Shown here: positions 43,221 to 51,918 of the stretch, one piece after another
How the letters are laid out: each line of letters opens with the position of its first letter
Numbering within the stretch: position 1 is the first letter of the stretch
From: Candidatus Puniceispirillum sp.
GTDB taxonomy: Bacteria; Pseudomonadota; Alphaproteobacteria; Puniceispirillales; Puniceispirillaceae
Direction: 5' to 3'
NCBI GenBank assembly: GCA_016778895.1
Contig: JADHOR010000007.1
Coordinates: forward strand, 35,534 to 99,533
Length of the DNA: 64,000 nt
The notes under the pieces: model-generated
The model's database searches: none
Told to the model about the DNA's origin: nothing
What the model saw: only the letters and a program-made list of their open reading frames with translations
Made by a program: the position numbers and the translations under genes

Positions 43221-44108
43221 ATGAAACTAACCGACAATGTTTTTGGCGCCATCTTGATGGCGATCAGTATGCTGTCCTTCGTCAGTAATGACGCCTTGAT
43301 GAAGTTTCTGTTTGAGACCATTTCGGTCGAGCAGGGTATTTTTATGCGCGGCCTGGTGTCGGTTCCGCTGTTGGCCTTTATCGCTTATCTGCGCAAAAGC
43401 CTGTTTATACGGATTGACCGGCGTAACTGGCGGGTTGTCATAACTCGCGCTTTTGCCGAGCTTGCGGCGACGATGGTTTTTTTGACGGCATTATCAAAGA
43501 TGCCGCTTGCAAACATTACCGCTATATTACAGGCGCTGCCATTGACGGTTACAATGTTTGCGGCAATTTTTTTTGGTGAGCAGGTTGGCTGGCGGCGATG
43601 GAGTGCCATTCTTGCCGGATTCATTGGAGTCTTGATCATTATCAGGCCGGGCGGTGAAGGATTTAATGAATATGCAGTACTGGCGATCATTGCTGTCGCC
43701 TGTGTGACCGTGCGGGATGCAATTACGCGCCGCCTTGACCGCTCGGTTCCGTCCTTATTTGTAGCCTTTACATCTGCGATCCCGATTTTTCTCTTTGGCG
43801 GAATTACCACCGCCACAACCGGTTGGATGGCTGTTTCCGGTGCGATGATTGGTGTCGTTGTGATTGCTGCAATTGCGATAACCTGCGGCTATCTGTTTGC
43901 GGTCATGGCAATGCGCAACGGCGAGATTAGTTTTGTCGCACCTTTCCGGTATACCGGTATGATCTGGGCAATTCTTTTTGGGTTCTTGCTATTTGGCGAT
44001 TTGCCTGATGCGGCAACACTCCTTGGCACATTAATCGTGATCGTCATGGGGGTTTATGCATTCCACCGGGAACGTGTGAGGCAAAGGGCCGACGCGTCAT
44101 CCGCCTGA
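43221..44108 (+). CDS. DMT-superfamily (EamA) transporter, paralog 2
   Basis: Ten-segment inner-membrane protein of 295 residues with two EamA repeats, closely similar to the protein at 37663-38529: LSFVSNDALMKFLFETISVEQGIFMRG, LTALSKMPLANITAILQALPLTVTM, FFGEQVGWRRWSAILAGFIGVLIIIRPGG and GEISFVAPFRYTGMIWAILFGFLLFGDLPD line up motif by motif. Substrate unknown. The ATG at 43221 aligns with the paralog's start; the open frame to a TTG at 43134 adds 29 unconserved residues. It is preceded by the 9-bp inverted repeat. Confidence 0.9.
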   Translation: MKLTDNVFGAILMAISMLSFVSNDALMKFLFETISVEQGIFMRGLVSVPLLAFIAYLRKSLFIRIDRRNWRVVITRAFAELAATMVFLTALSKMPLANITAILQALPLTVTMFAAIFFGEQVGWRRWSAILAGFIGVLIIIRPGGEGFNEYAVLAIIAVACVTVRDAITRRLDRSVPSLFVAFTSAIPIFLFGGITTATTGWMAVSGAMIGVVVIAAIAITCGYLFAVMAMRNGEISFVAPFRYTGMIWAILFGFLLFGDLPDAATLLGTLIVIVMGVYAFHRERVRQRADASSA

Positions 44109-44152
44109 CGGAACGTTGGTCCCTCTATCCTGAGTTGGTTTCATGCGGTGAA

Positions 44153-44950
44153 TTAGACAACGGGACAACTGCCGCCATCTACATTGATTGCGGTGCCGTT
44201 TATGTATGAGCCGGCGTCCGACGCCAGGAATGTTGCCATATTGGCAAATTCTTCAGCTGTACCAAACCGTCCGATATTCAGCCCTGCAGCGGCGTCGGCG
44301 TACCATTCCTCGAGGCTCAGGCCGCGTGGATCAGCGGCGTGCCTTTTTTCCCACTGATCACTGCGAATTCGGCCAACAAGTAATGCATTGACCAAAATAT
44401 TATGGCTGGCATTTTCGTTTGCTAGAACCTTGGTTAATGCCATACCGGCGGCACGGCTTACAGCTGTTGGCGCGCCGAGTGCGTTAGGTGCTTTTGCCCC
44501 AATATTTAATACATTGATAATGCGCCCCCATTTGCGCTCGCGCATATCTGGGATCACAAGACGACTAAGCCGGATCGCCGAGAATAGTTTGAGGTCAAGG
44601 TCATCTTGCCACAATGCGTCACTGACATTTAGAAAATCGCCGCGCTGCGATGTGCCGGCATTATTCACCAGAACGTCAACATGGCCAAAGACTGATACAA
44701 CTTCGTTAATAACATTTTGGCAATTATTGTCATGCCTGATATCGGCAGACAGGGCAATTACACGCCCAGTCGCCTCAGCCTTTTGACCCTCGGCCTCAAT
44801 CTCCCTTTTGGCCGCATCAAGCACGTCCTCACGTCGTGCAACAATTGCAACATTTGCTCCAGATGTAAGGAAATTCTTGGCAATGGCTTTGCCAATACCG
44901 GCACTGCCACCGGTGATGATGGCATTGCGCCCGTCCAGTCTCGCTTGCAT
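44153..44950 (-). CDS. Short-chain dehydrogenase/reductase-like protein lacking the catalytic Tyr/Lys
   Basis: A 265-residue Rossmann protein of the SDR superfamily: cofactor loop AIITGGSAGIGKAIAK (10-25), VARRE after beta-2, NNAGTSQRG (97-105) and C-terminal DAGSYINGTAINVDGGS. The active-site stretch reads GAPTAVSRAAGMALTK: where SDRs have Tyr-x3-Lys this protein has Thr162 and Arg166, and no clear catalytic Ser is seen near VLNIGAK. It may therefore bind a nucleotide without classical redox chemistry, or use other residues. It is divergent from the nitrile hydratase operon; TTGGCA/TGCCAA palindrome lies between. Confidence 0.88.
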   Translation of the reverse strand: MQARLDGRNAIITGGSAGIGKAIAKNFLTSGANVAIVARREDVLDAAKREIEAEGQKAEATGRVIALSADIRHDNNCQNVINEVVSVFGHVDVLVNNAGTSQRGDFLNVSDALWQDDLDLKLFSAIRLSRLVIPDMRERKWGRIINVLNIGAKAPNALGAPTAVSRAAGMALTKVLANENASHNILVNALLVGRIRSDQWEKRHAADPRGLSLEEWYADAAAGLNIGRFGTAEEFANMATFLASDAGSYINGTAINVDGGSCPVV

Positions 44951-45018
44951 TTACTCACCTATACCTATCTTTAAAATTGGCAGAACTGCCGAATGATGTC
45001 GTTCATACAATACAGGCT

Positions 45019-45034
45019 TTGGCAGATTTGCCAA
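45019..45034. promoter_or_regulatory. Palindrome TTGGCA-GATT-TGCCAA between SDR and nitrile hydratase genes
   Basis: Perfect 6-bp inverted repeat with a 4-nt spacer (45019-45024 and 45029-45034) in the 194-nt divergent region. Size and spacing suit a TetR-, GntR- or LysR-type operator controlling both directions. No regulator gene is adjacent. Confidence 0.45.
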
Positions 45035-45144
45035 GCGATCCAAATCAATGGATGCTGTATTTTGGTTTTGGATCAGGTCGCTTTTTTATCCAAAAACGGG
45101 GTAATCTATAGACGAGACAGAGTATCTAATGCTAGGGTTTTTGG

Positions 45145-45786
45145 ATGCCACACGATCATCACGATGAGGCTCATGCCCACGCGCTATTACCCTCTGAACC
45201 TGCGTTGCGGGTTAAGGCGCTGGAGACGATTCTCACCCGGAAAGGCCTAATTGATCCGGCCGCGGTTGATGCAATCATTGACCTATACGAACATAAGATT
45301 GGTCCCCGAATTGGAGCGGGACTGGTGGCGCGGGCTTGGGTTGATCCGGGGTTTAAGGCCCAGCTGGTAAATAATACCGATGGTATTCTATCTGATCTTG
45401 GCTTTGGTGGCCGGCAAGGCGAACATATTGTTGTTGTTGAAAATACCCCTGACTGCCATAATCTGGTCGTTTGTACCTTATGTAGCTGTTACCCGTGGCC
45501 TGTTCTTGGAGTGCCGCCTGCATGGTATAAATCTGATGCTTACCGTAGTCGTGCAGTGCGTGAACCGCGCACGGTGCTGGTTGAATTTGGCGTGATAATC
45601 CCGCCCGAACAAAGCATTCGGGTGTGGGACTCAACCGCTGAAATCAGGTATCTGGTTCTGCCTATGCAGCCTACCGAGAGTTATGGCCTTGATGAGGCTG
45701 CGCTTGCCGGCTGGGTTCATCGCAATTGCATGATCGGCACCGGCTTGCCATCTGCTCCCAGGACAGCAGCATCAGGTCATGACTGA
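45145..45786 (+). CDS. nthA: Nitrile hydratase alpha subunit, cobalt type
   Basis: Hydrates nitriles to amides. The 213-residue alpha chain contains the metal-claw motif VCTLCSC near residue 112, where the three cysteines and backbone amides bind the metal; Thr between the first two cysteines marks the cobalt-type class (iron-type has Ser). Following residues YPWPVLGVPPAWYKSDAYRSRAVREPR and FGVIIPPEQSIRVWDSTAEIRYLVLP match the family. The His-rich N-terminus (HDHHDEAHAHALL) is noteworthy and could bind metal. First gene of a three-gene operon; the downstream beta gene begins 12 nt after the stop. Confidence 0.95.
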   Translation: MPHDHHDEAHAHALLPSEPALRVKALETILTRKGLIDPAAVDAIIDLYEHKIGPRIGAGLVARAWVDPGFKAQLVNNTDGILSDLGFGGRQGEHIVVVENTPDCHNLVVCTLCSCYPWPVLGVPPAWYKSDAYRSRAVREPRTVLVEFGVIIPPEQSIRVWDSTAEIRYLVLPMQPTESYGLDEAALAGWVHRNCMIGTGLPSAPRTAASGHD

Positions 45787-45798
45787 TAGGGAGTGGCG

Positions 45799-46476
45799 AT
45801 GAAACCACATCATGACATGGGTGGCGATCCATCCGGACTGGTCAAGCCTGATCAGCCGGATGATCCGGTTTTTGAACAGCTTTGGCACAAACGCGTCCTT
45901 GGTCTGACCGTGGCGGCTGGGGCGATGGGCGCGTGGAATATCGACACATCGCGGTTCTGGCGTGAAACCCTGCCAAGGCAAGACTACCAATCTTTCAGCT
46001 ACTATGAAAAATGGCTGGCGGCACTGACCAATCTTTTTGTCGCCAAAGGATTCGTGACGCGTGATGAAATTGCCTGTGGTTATTATGCCGGTCCCCAGCA
46101 AAATCTGCGTGATGGAGTGCTTCGCGCTGCGGCGGTTCCGCTTATGCTTGCAGCAGGCGCCAAGGCGTCACGCCCGGCCATAGCTGAACCACTGTTTCAA
46201 CGGGGGCAAAAGGTTCATACCCGATTACCTGATGATACCAAGAAGCAGATGCCTGGCCATACGCGGTTGCCACATTACGCCGCTGATAAAGTTGGCACGA
46301 TATTGTTTTCCCATGGTTATCACGTTTTACCCAACAGCAATGCCCATTTTCTTGGGGAATGCCCCGAGCCACTCTATTCGGTAGAGTTTTCCAGTGCAGA
46401 TCTCTGGGCTGATGGTAATGGCGGTGACAAGGTCGTGGTTGATTGTTGGCAAAGTTACTTGGTGCTGGCCGAATGA
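45799..46476 (+). CDS. nthB: Nitrile hydratase beta subunit
   Basis: Beta chain of 225 residues, expected to form the alpha2-beta2 enzyme with NthA. It begins HHDMGGDPSG, the counterpart of the usual N-terminal HDTGG, contains FEQLWHKRVLGLTVA and ESLPRQDYQSFSYYEKW-like RETLPRQDYQSFSYYEKWLAAL, and closes with the barrel domain GQKVHTRLPD, HTRLPHYAADKVGTILFSHGYHVLPNSNAH and LYSVEFSSADLWADG. The ATG at 45799 has AGGGAG seven bases upstream and is preferred over GTG 45793. Its stop overlaps the accessory gene as ATGA. Confidence 0.94.
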   Translation: MKPHHDMGGDPSGLVKPDQPDDPVFEQLWHKRVLGLTVAAGAMGAWNIDTSRFWRETLPRQDYQSFSYYEKWLAALTNLFVAKGFVTRDEIACGYYAGPQQNLRDGVLRAAAVPLMLAAGAKASRPAIAEPLFQRGQKVHTRLPDDTKKQMPGHTRLPHYAADKVGTILFSHGYHVLPNSNAHFLGECPEPLYSVEFSSADLWADGNGGDKVVVDCWQSYLVLAE

Positions 46477-46886
46477 AACCTGAAAAGCCCATCATTGAAC
46501 AAATTAGCAAGCCTAAAAACGCAGCCGATAATGGTGATGAAGGGGCGCTGGCAGCAGACAGTGCGCCGCTGGTGCCTGATCAGCCCTTTGATGTGCCATG
46601 GCACGCTGAAGTCTTTGCCCTTGCCGTGCATTTGAGCGAGGCCGGCCATTTTGGCTGGCAAGACTGGGCCAGCCGGTTTGGCAAAAATCTTGCGGCGGCT
46701 TCATCTATAAAGGCTGGTGGGCTCAATGGCGGTAATGATTACTATCAGATAATGCTTGAAACCCTCATTGGCCTGATGAAGGAAAAAGACATTGTTGATC
46801 CTGAATTATTGAGCGCGCTGGAATTGCAGTGGCGTGAAGCCTATATCACCACGCCGCATGGGGAACCGGTAAATCTCAGAGCATAA
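46473..46886 (+). CDS. Nitrile hydratase accessory protein (activator/cobalt chaperone, P14K-type)
   Basis: A 137-residue protein homologous to the N-terminal half of the beta subunit: PFDVPWHAEVFALAVHLSEAGHFGWQDWASRFGKNLAA, then YYQIMLETLIGLMKEKDIVDPELL. In cobalt-type systems this small protein swaps with the apo beta subunit to deliver metal-loaded alpha chain. The preceding 35 residues are polar and probably disordered. ATG overlaps the nthB stop. The operon ends here; no amidase gene follows. Confidence 0.9.
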   Translation: MKPEKPIIEQISKPKNAADNGDEGALAADSAPLVPDQPFDVPWHAEVFALAVHLSEAGHFGWQDWASRFGKNLAAASSIKAGGLNGGNDYYQIMLETLIGLMKEKDIVDPELLSALELQWREAYITTPHGEPVNLRA

Positions 46887-46972
46887 CAGTGCCAAGATCA
46901 TGCGACACTCCTGTTTATCACTCATTTGCGACATGATCGCAGCTCAGAGCCGCAGAATGATCCCATAGTAAC

Positions 46973-46989
46973 CTGGCGATTGTCGCCAG
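46973..46989 (+). terminator. Hairpin after nitrile hydratase operon
   Basis: Stem CTGGCGA (46973-46979) with TCGCCAG (46983-46989) and a 3-nt loop, 87 nt after the accessory gene. It lacks a T-run, so it is either a Rho-assisted or 3'-end-stabilising hairpin and not a textbook intrinsic terminator. Confidence 0.4.
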
Positions 46990-47067
46990 TTGATTGCAGA
47001 TCGGCGGTGGCTTTATTGAGCAAAGTCTTTATAAGGCTAGTCTCACAAATAAAAAAGCGAGTTCGTT

Positions 47068-48684
47068 TTGCGCCCCAGTTTCTTCTCCCGGTTACCCAAT
47101 TTCTTGTTGGGCGCCACGCCTTATAATGGCTTCCCCCAGACCCTAAGCCTACGTCAAATAAATCTTGATGTTCTCTCAGGTTTAACCGTATCACTGGCAT
47201 TAGTGCCTGAGGCGATTGCGTTTGCCTTTGTTGCCGGTGTCGCGCCAATTGTTGGGCTTTATGCGGCCTTTATTGTGGGCTTAATCACCGCAATTTTTGG
47301 TGGTCGTCCGGGTATGATTTCGGGGGCAACTGGTGCTTTGGCCGTGGTTATGGTGGCGCTTGTCGCCCAGCATGGTGTCGAATACTTATTTGCGACGGTG
47401 ATCCTGATGGGTGTTCTTCAGTTATTTTTCGGCGCAATGCGTTGGGGTAAATTCATCCGTATGGTGCCACATCCGGTAATGCTGGGCTTTGTAAATGGGC
47501 TGGCAATTGTCATTGGCCTTGCACAGATTGATCAGTTCAAAATTACTGGTCCCTCAGGCCAGCGTGACTGGCTGACCGGTGAGGCCCTGTTAGTGACCGG
47601 TGGGCTGGTTGCCGCGACGATGATTTTGATCTGGGTGACGCCCCGGCTGACTCGGCTTGTGCCGGCACCGCTGCTGGCAATCGGGGCTGTAACCGCGGTT
47701 GTGCTGGGCTTCGATCTTGACGTGCAGCGAGTCGGTGATCTTGCCAGCCTATCAGGCGGTTTGCCCAGTTTTGCTGTACCTATAGTGCCAATTACTTTGG
47801 AAACACTGATGATTGTTTTTCCGTATGCGTTGATATTAGCGGCTATTGGATTGATTGAAAGCCTGTTGACGTTAAACCTTGTTGGCGAATTGACCGACCG
47901 GCGCGGTGGTGCGTCGCAGGAATGTCTGGCACAAGGCGCGGCTAATTTATGCACTGGTTTTTTTGGTGGCATGGGTGGTTGCGCGATGATTGGCCAGTCA
48001 ATGATTAATGTGAAATCAGGTGGACGAAGCCGCATTTCTGGCATTGTTGCGGCTATGTCTTTATTATGTTTTATTCTTTTCACTGGCCCGGCCATTGAAT
48101 TGATCCCAATTGCTGCGCTGACTGGCGTAATGTTTATGGTAGTGATTGGTACATTTGCCTGGAATTCGCTGAAAAGCTTGCTAGCGGTACCACGGGCTGA
48201 CGCGCTAGTGACGATCGTTGTTACATGCGTTACAGTTCTTGAAGATTTGGCCGTCGCGGTAGTGGTTGGCGTGATCATGTCGGCATTGGTCTATGCGTGG
48301 AATGCAGCAAAACGCATTAATGCGTCAACCAGACCTTCCGTACGAGAGGCAGGCGCGTTAGTTTATGATATACAAGGACCTTTATTTTTTGGCTCGGTTA
48401 CGAGTTTTCATGAATTATTCGATGTAAAGAATGATCCGGATAAAATCATCATTGATTTTGCTGCATCACGTGTTGTCGACCAGTCTGCCCTGCAGGCGAT
48501 TGAGGATATTGCAGCGAGATATGATGCTTTAGGAAAGACTGTTTTTTTAAGGCATTTGTCTCGTGACTGTTATCGATTGTTAACGAAAACGGGTCAACTA
48601 ATCATCGATAGCCATGATGATCCTAAATATGGGGTTGCGGTCGATTATGGTGTTAAACTCGGCACTTTGGATGCAAAGCACTAA
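47068..48684 (+). CDS. SulP-family anion transporter with STAS domain
   Basis: A 538-residue SLC26/SulP inner-membrane protein. The family signature occurs in the first membrane segments, DVLSGLTVSLALVPEAIAFAFVAGVAPIVGLYAAFIVGLITAIFGGRPGMISGATGALAVV; ten to twelve hydrophobic segments follow, and a C-terminal STAS domain starts near 425 (YDIQGPLFFGSVTSFHELF, IIIDFAASRVVDQSALQAIEDIAARY). Sulfate, bicarbonate or dicarboxylate are possible substrates. No ATG precedes the first membrane segment: the start must be the TTG at 47068 or a nearby TTG, so the N-terminus is uncertain. Last gene before the AT-rich segment. Confidence 0.92.
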   Translation: MRPSFFSRLPNFLLGATPYNGFPQTLSLRQINLDVLSGLTVSLALVPEAIAFAFVAGVAPIVGLYAAFIVGLITAIFGGRPGMISGATGALAVVMVALVAQHGVEYLFATVILMGVLQLFFGAMRWGKFIRMVPHPVMLGFVNGLAIVIGLAQIDQFKITGPSGQRDWLTGEALLVTGGLVAATMILIWVTPRLTRLVPAPLLAIGAVTAVVLGFDLDVQRVGDLASLSGGLPSFAVPIVPITLETLMIVFPYALILAAIGLIESLLTLNLVGELTDRRGGASQECLAQGAANLCTGFFGGMGGCAMIGQSMINVKSGGRSRISGIVAAMSLLCFILFTGPAIELIPIAALTGVMFMVVIGTFAWNSLKSLLAVPRADALVTIVVTCVTVLEDLAVAVVVGVIMSALVYAWNAAKRINASTRPSVREAGALVYDIQGPLFFGSVTSFHELFDVKNDPDKIIIDFAASRVVDQSALQAIEDIAARYDALGKTVFLRHLSRDCYRLLTKTGQLIIDSHDDPKYGVAVDYGVKLGTLDAKH

Positions 48685-48888
48685 TTTGCATCGGGTTAGG
48701 GATTGCCTTGGCAAGATTTGCGTAATTGGAGAGCCAAACAAACATGCATGGGTGCGTCCAATGCATTGCCTTTCTGGCTTTTTTGTTCAGGCAAAAAGAA
48801 CAGTGTAAGATCGTATTTTTACCACATTTCGTAAAAATTGATAACAAATCTATCAGTGATAGATATCTGATTAGTTAAGAGGCATCAC

Positions 48889-49098
48889 ATGAACAAAATT
48901 ATATTCGCAGCCATAGTTTTCTTACTTGGTGGATGTAATGCTGCATATATTGAAGCAGTCAACAAGCAAGTATCAGATGGCTTCAGGTGGGTTGAGATAC
49001 CCTGTCGCCCTGTTAAGCCAGATATACCCGCAATTACTCTGAATACCCCTAACGGGAAACAGTTGGTTTGCAACGTTTTGCAAAAGCAGGGGCTTTGA
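48889..49098 (+). CDS. Small predicted lipoprotein, unknown function
   Basis: A 69-residue protein with a lipoprotein signal: positively charged start, hydrophobic IIFAAIVFLLGGC and lipobox LGGC, so Cys16 should be lipidated. The mature part of about 54 residues (NAAYIEAVNKQVSDGFRWVEI and two more Cys in PCRPVKPD and LVCNVLQ) is unrecognised; the two cysteines could form a disulfide. AAGAGG precedes the ATG. It lies at the beginning of the AT-rich part and has no partners. Confidence 0.75.
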   Translation: MNKIIFAAIVFLLGGCNAAYIEAVNKQVSDGFRWVEIPCRPVKPDIPAITLNTPNGKQLVCNVLQKQGL

Positions 49099-49537
49099 CG
49101 CTAGCAATAATAACAAACTCAAAATATCAACAACCATTTAGCTTTTCTTAACGCTGTTTAATGTAATAGTAGAAGCGTGAGAACAACCCGGAACTCTCGC
49201 TGAGTTCTATCCACAAGTCCTGACGATGGATATGAACGGCTGTATCAAAGAGACTACAGTCATTGAGGGTGACTTGATCAAGTACAATGAATCTTAGGTT
49301 ACTTCCGCCACTTTCTAAAATTTTTTGGGTCCTGCTGACATGTCTTAATCAGTCTTGGGCTCAATTATTGAAGTTTGGCTGCTGGGGCGCTGGCTTGCGT
49401 TTTGGTTTGGCTCATGCTCACATATATTCAAATGTAATTGTTGTTTAAAAAAGATGAATAATATTCCTTCTGGACATGCTCTTTAAAGCGCTGACTATAT
49501 GTAATTATCAAATTTGAAGACGAAGGGGATAGAAGTC
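49099..49537. other. Gene-poor interval
   Basis: 439 nt without a convincing gene. A 38-codon open stretch at 49181-49297 (containing EFYPQVLTMDMNGC and ending IKYNES) reads like the C-terminus of a protein and may be a remnant, but no start or family is evident. The rest is AT-rich and probably holds the promoter of the FAD oxidoreductase gene. Confidence 0.4.
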
Positions 49538-50812
49538 TTGAGGCACAATGATCCGGTATCAATCTGGGGTTTAGTCTCACAAGAAACCGAAAATTATTAC
49601 AATGACTTGGTGGAGAGAGAGGTTGATCTTGCAATTATTGGGGGTGGATATACTGGCCTTTCGACAGCACTTCACTGCGCCGAAAAAGGTCTTTCCTGTC
49701 ATGTTTTTGAAGCTAAAGATATTGGCTTTGGGGGGTCTGGGCGAAATGTTGGTCTAGTGAATGCTGGAGTTTGGCTGCTCCCGCAGGAAGTAAACAAAAT
49801 TCTTGGTGAAATCCAAGGAAAACATTTTCTGACACAATTCAGTCGCGCGCCTGAATATGTGTTTTCGTTGATAGAAAAATATCGAATTCAATGTGAGGTT
49901 GCTCGGACAGGAACTATACACGCAGCCCACTCACTAAAAGGATATTCTAATTTAAAGCTCAGAAAAGAAGAATGGGACAGGCTTGGAGAGCCAGTTGATC
50001 TTTTGTCGCGTGAGGAAATGGCGGCATATAGCGGCAGCCCAGCCTTTTGTGGCGGTTTGTTGGACCATCGTGCAGGGACAATCAATCCAATGGCCTATTG
50101 CCGTGGACTTGCTCGTGCAGCGCGTGCTGCTGGCGCTTCGATAAGTTGTCAAACACCTGTGTCTAAATTGGAGCGTAATGCTAGTAGGTGGCGTGTTATA
50201 ACGCCTAATGGTGAAATTATGGCACGCAACGTTGTAATTGGTACTAATGCCTACACTGATGAATTATGGCCTGGACTCAGGCGCAGTATTGCAACGTTAC
50301 CATACTTTCAGATTGCCACACTCCCCCTTGGTAATCGGATCAAAACGATATTGCCGAAGCGGCAAGGTCTTTGGGATACAGGTAAAATTATGTTTAGCTT
50401 GAGGCGTGATATCAGTGGCAGGTTGATAATCGGTTCCATGGGAGATTTGCTGGGAAGCAGCAAAAGTGGCGTCTCATGTCAGTGGGCGAGAAAACAATTA
50501 TGTCGATTATTTCCAGGGTTGGGGCCGGTCGAATTTGAACAGGCGTGGCAGGGCCAAATTGCAATGACATCGGATCACTTGCCACATGTCCATAAACTTT
50601 CTGAAAATCTTTACTCAGCTATCGGATACAATGGTCGCGGTATCACTACGGGCACCATTTTTGGAAAAGCACTGGCTGGATTGTTGACAGGTGAAGGTGC
50701 TGAGACGTTACCTATTCCAACGTCCCAACTTAACAATTTCAAAGGCTTTCGCTTTAAGGCCGCTTTTTATAGAATAGCGTTTGCAGGCAATCAATTATTC
50801 AAATCAATTTAG
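49538..50812 (+). CDS. FAD-dependent amine/amino-acid oxidoreductase (DadA/PuuB-like)
   Basis: A 424-residue DAO-family flavoprotein: FAD-binding DLAIIGGGYTGLSTALHCAEKGLSCHVFEAKDIGFGGSGRNVG near residue 30, middle AYCRGLARAARAAG near 190, and the C-terminal EQAWQGQIAMTSDHLPHVHKLSENLYSAIGYNGRGITTGTIFG. The GFGGSGRNVGLVNAG pattern is common in gamma-glutamylputrescine oxidases and related enzymes, but substrate is not decidable. I start at TTG 49538, which has GAAGGGG nine bases upstream, instead of TTG 49514, which has none. No operon partner is near. Confidence 0.88.
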   Translation: MRHNDPVSIWGLVSQETENYYNDLVEREVDLAIIGGGYTGLSTALHCAEKGLSCHVFEAKDIGFGGSGRNVGLVNAGVWLLPQEVNKILGEIQGKHFLTQFSRAPEYVFSLIEKYRIQCEVARTGTIHAAHSLKGYSNLKLRKEEWDRLGEPVDLLSREEMAAYSGSPAFCGGLLDHRAGTINPMAYCRGLARAARAAGASISCQTPVSKLERNASRWRVITPNGEIMARNVVIGTNAYTDELWPGLRRSIATLPYFQIATLPLGNRIKTILPKRQGLWDTGKIMFSLRRDISGRLIIGSMGDLLGSSKSGVSCQWARKQLCRLFPGLGPVEFEQAWQGQIAMTSDHLPHVHKLSENLYSAIGYNGRGITTGTIFGKALAGLLTGEGAETLPIPTSQLNNFKGFRFKAAFYRIAFAGNQLFKSI

Positions 50813-51131
50813 TTTAGTAAGAAAATTGAACCACAATAATATTAGGGGTTTTAAGTTGATGCCTGTGTCAGAGTGAATTTACAAAAAAGAAACTGGTTCG
50901 CAGTAAACAGACAGTTTATATCTAGTGAAACCTTAAAAAATATAGTGGCGTAGACTATCGTTAAGATACGTTACTCAAAGTTTGTCGGATATTCCCGGGA
51001 AGAGACACATTGTTGGCATCAAACTTGACACCATTATAATTTTTGCCTGGGCCTGTTTACGGTCTTTTTGGCCATGAAATAACTTTGCCGTAATCAAACT
51101 TATTAACTTACCATGCTGTGGATTTTCTGGA
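50813..51131. other. Gene-poor interval
   Basis: 319 nt between the FAD oxidoreductase and the DUF938 gene. AT-rich, with stops in all frames; I see no RNA gene, terminator with a clear T-run, or recognisable repeat in it. Confidence 0.5.
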
Positions 51132-51797
51132 TTGGTTCTGCGCAAAAACATTCCGTCAAAAGCAAGCTTTGTTCAAGAAAAAAGTGGAGGGTATTTGCAT
51201 TCTCCCGCTGCAGAAAGAAATTTAACCCAAATACTTGATATCGTTCGCAGTTACTCTCCCAAAAGCGGTAAAGCTTTAGAAATAGCCAGCGGTACGGGCC
51301 AACACATAATGGAGCTTGCTGTGGCATTTCCTGGCTTAGATTGGCAGCCATCTGACATCGATGAAACCCGCTTGAATAGTATCTCGTCAAGAAGTTTCCA
51401 AAAGCCGTTACCTAATCTTTTGCCACCCGTAAGGTTGGACGCAACAGACAAGCACTGGTCAGTTTTATTTCCAAACCGGGACTTTATACTATTGGTAAAC
51501 CTTTTGCACCTTGTTAGCGAGAGCGAGGTTAAAGCAATCGTTGACGGGATTTCTCAATCTCTAGTCCATGGGGGCCGGTGTGTCATTTATGGTCCTTTTA
51601 TGCGAAATCGTGTTCTAATTAGCACTGGGGACACAGCTTTTCATCAAAGCTTGAAGGCGGCTGACCCAGATATTGGCTACAAAGATGATGTTTGGATGAT
51701 TGATCTGTTTTGTCAGCAAAAGCTTGATGCCGTCAAAATTTTAGAAATGCCAGCCAACAACTTGGCTTTTGTTTTGGAGAAGCGTGACAGCGAATAA
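51132..51797 (+). CDS. DUF938 family SAM-dependent methyltransferase-like protein
   Basis: A 221-residue Rossmann methyltransferase-fold protein. HSPAAERNLTQILDIVRSYSP at about 25 is the DUF938 signature, then the SAM loop ALEIASGTGQHIMELAVAFPGLDWQPSDIDETR near 48-80, and DFILLVNLLHLVSESEVKAIV and GGRCVIYGPFMRN further on. Methyl acceptor unknown. The only start option before the conserved part is the TTG at 51132, preceded by CTGGA; that is weak, so the N-terminus is uncertain. Confidence 0.87.
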   Translation: MVLRKNIPSKASFVQEKSGGYLHSPAAERNLTQILDIVRSYSPKSGKALEIASGTGQHIMELAVAFPGLDWQPSDIDETRLNSISSRSFQKPLPNLLPPVRLDATDKHWSVLFPNRDFILLVNLLHLVSESEVKAIVDGISQSLVHGGRCVIYGPFMRNRVLISTGDTAFHQSLKAADPDIGYKDDVWMIDLFCQQKLDAVKILEMPANNLAFVLEKRDSE

Positions 51798-51918
51798 CTT
51801 TTCCGGAAAAAGGTGTAGGGAAAACTGTATCAACCGGGTCATGCGTTAGTTTGGCACTCAAATAACAACATAATTTTAGTTAATATTTTACTTTATAATT
51901 ACATTTTAAAACATTGTT

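Noticed and set aside
46887..47067. Possible tRNA or small RNA gene between nitrile hydratase and SulP genes
   Set aside because: Two small hairpins are present but no cloverleaf, T-loop GTTCGANTC or A/B-box pattern can be formed.
47532..48278. Minus-strand open frame of 248 codons inside the SulP gene
   Set aside because: Thr/Ser/Pro-rich antisense shadow of a membrane protein gene whose own frame has clear SulP and STAS motifs.
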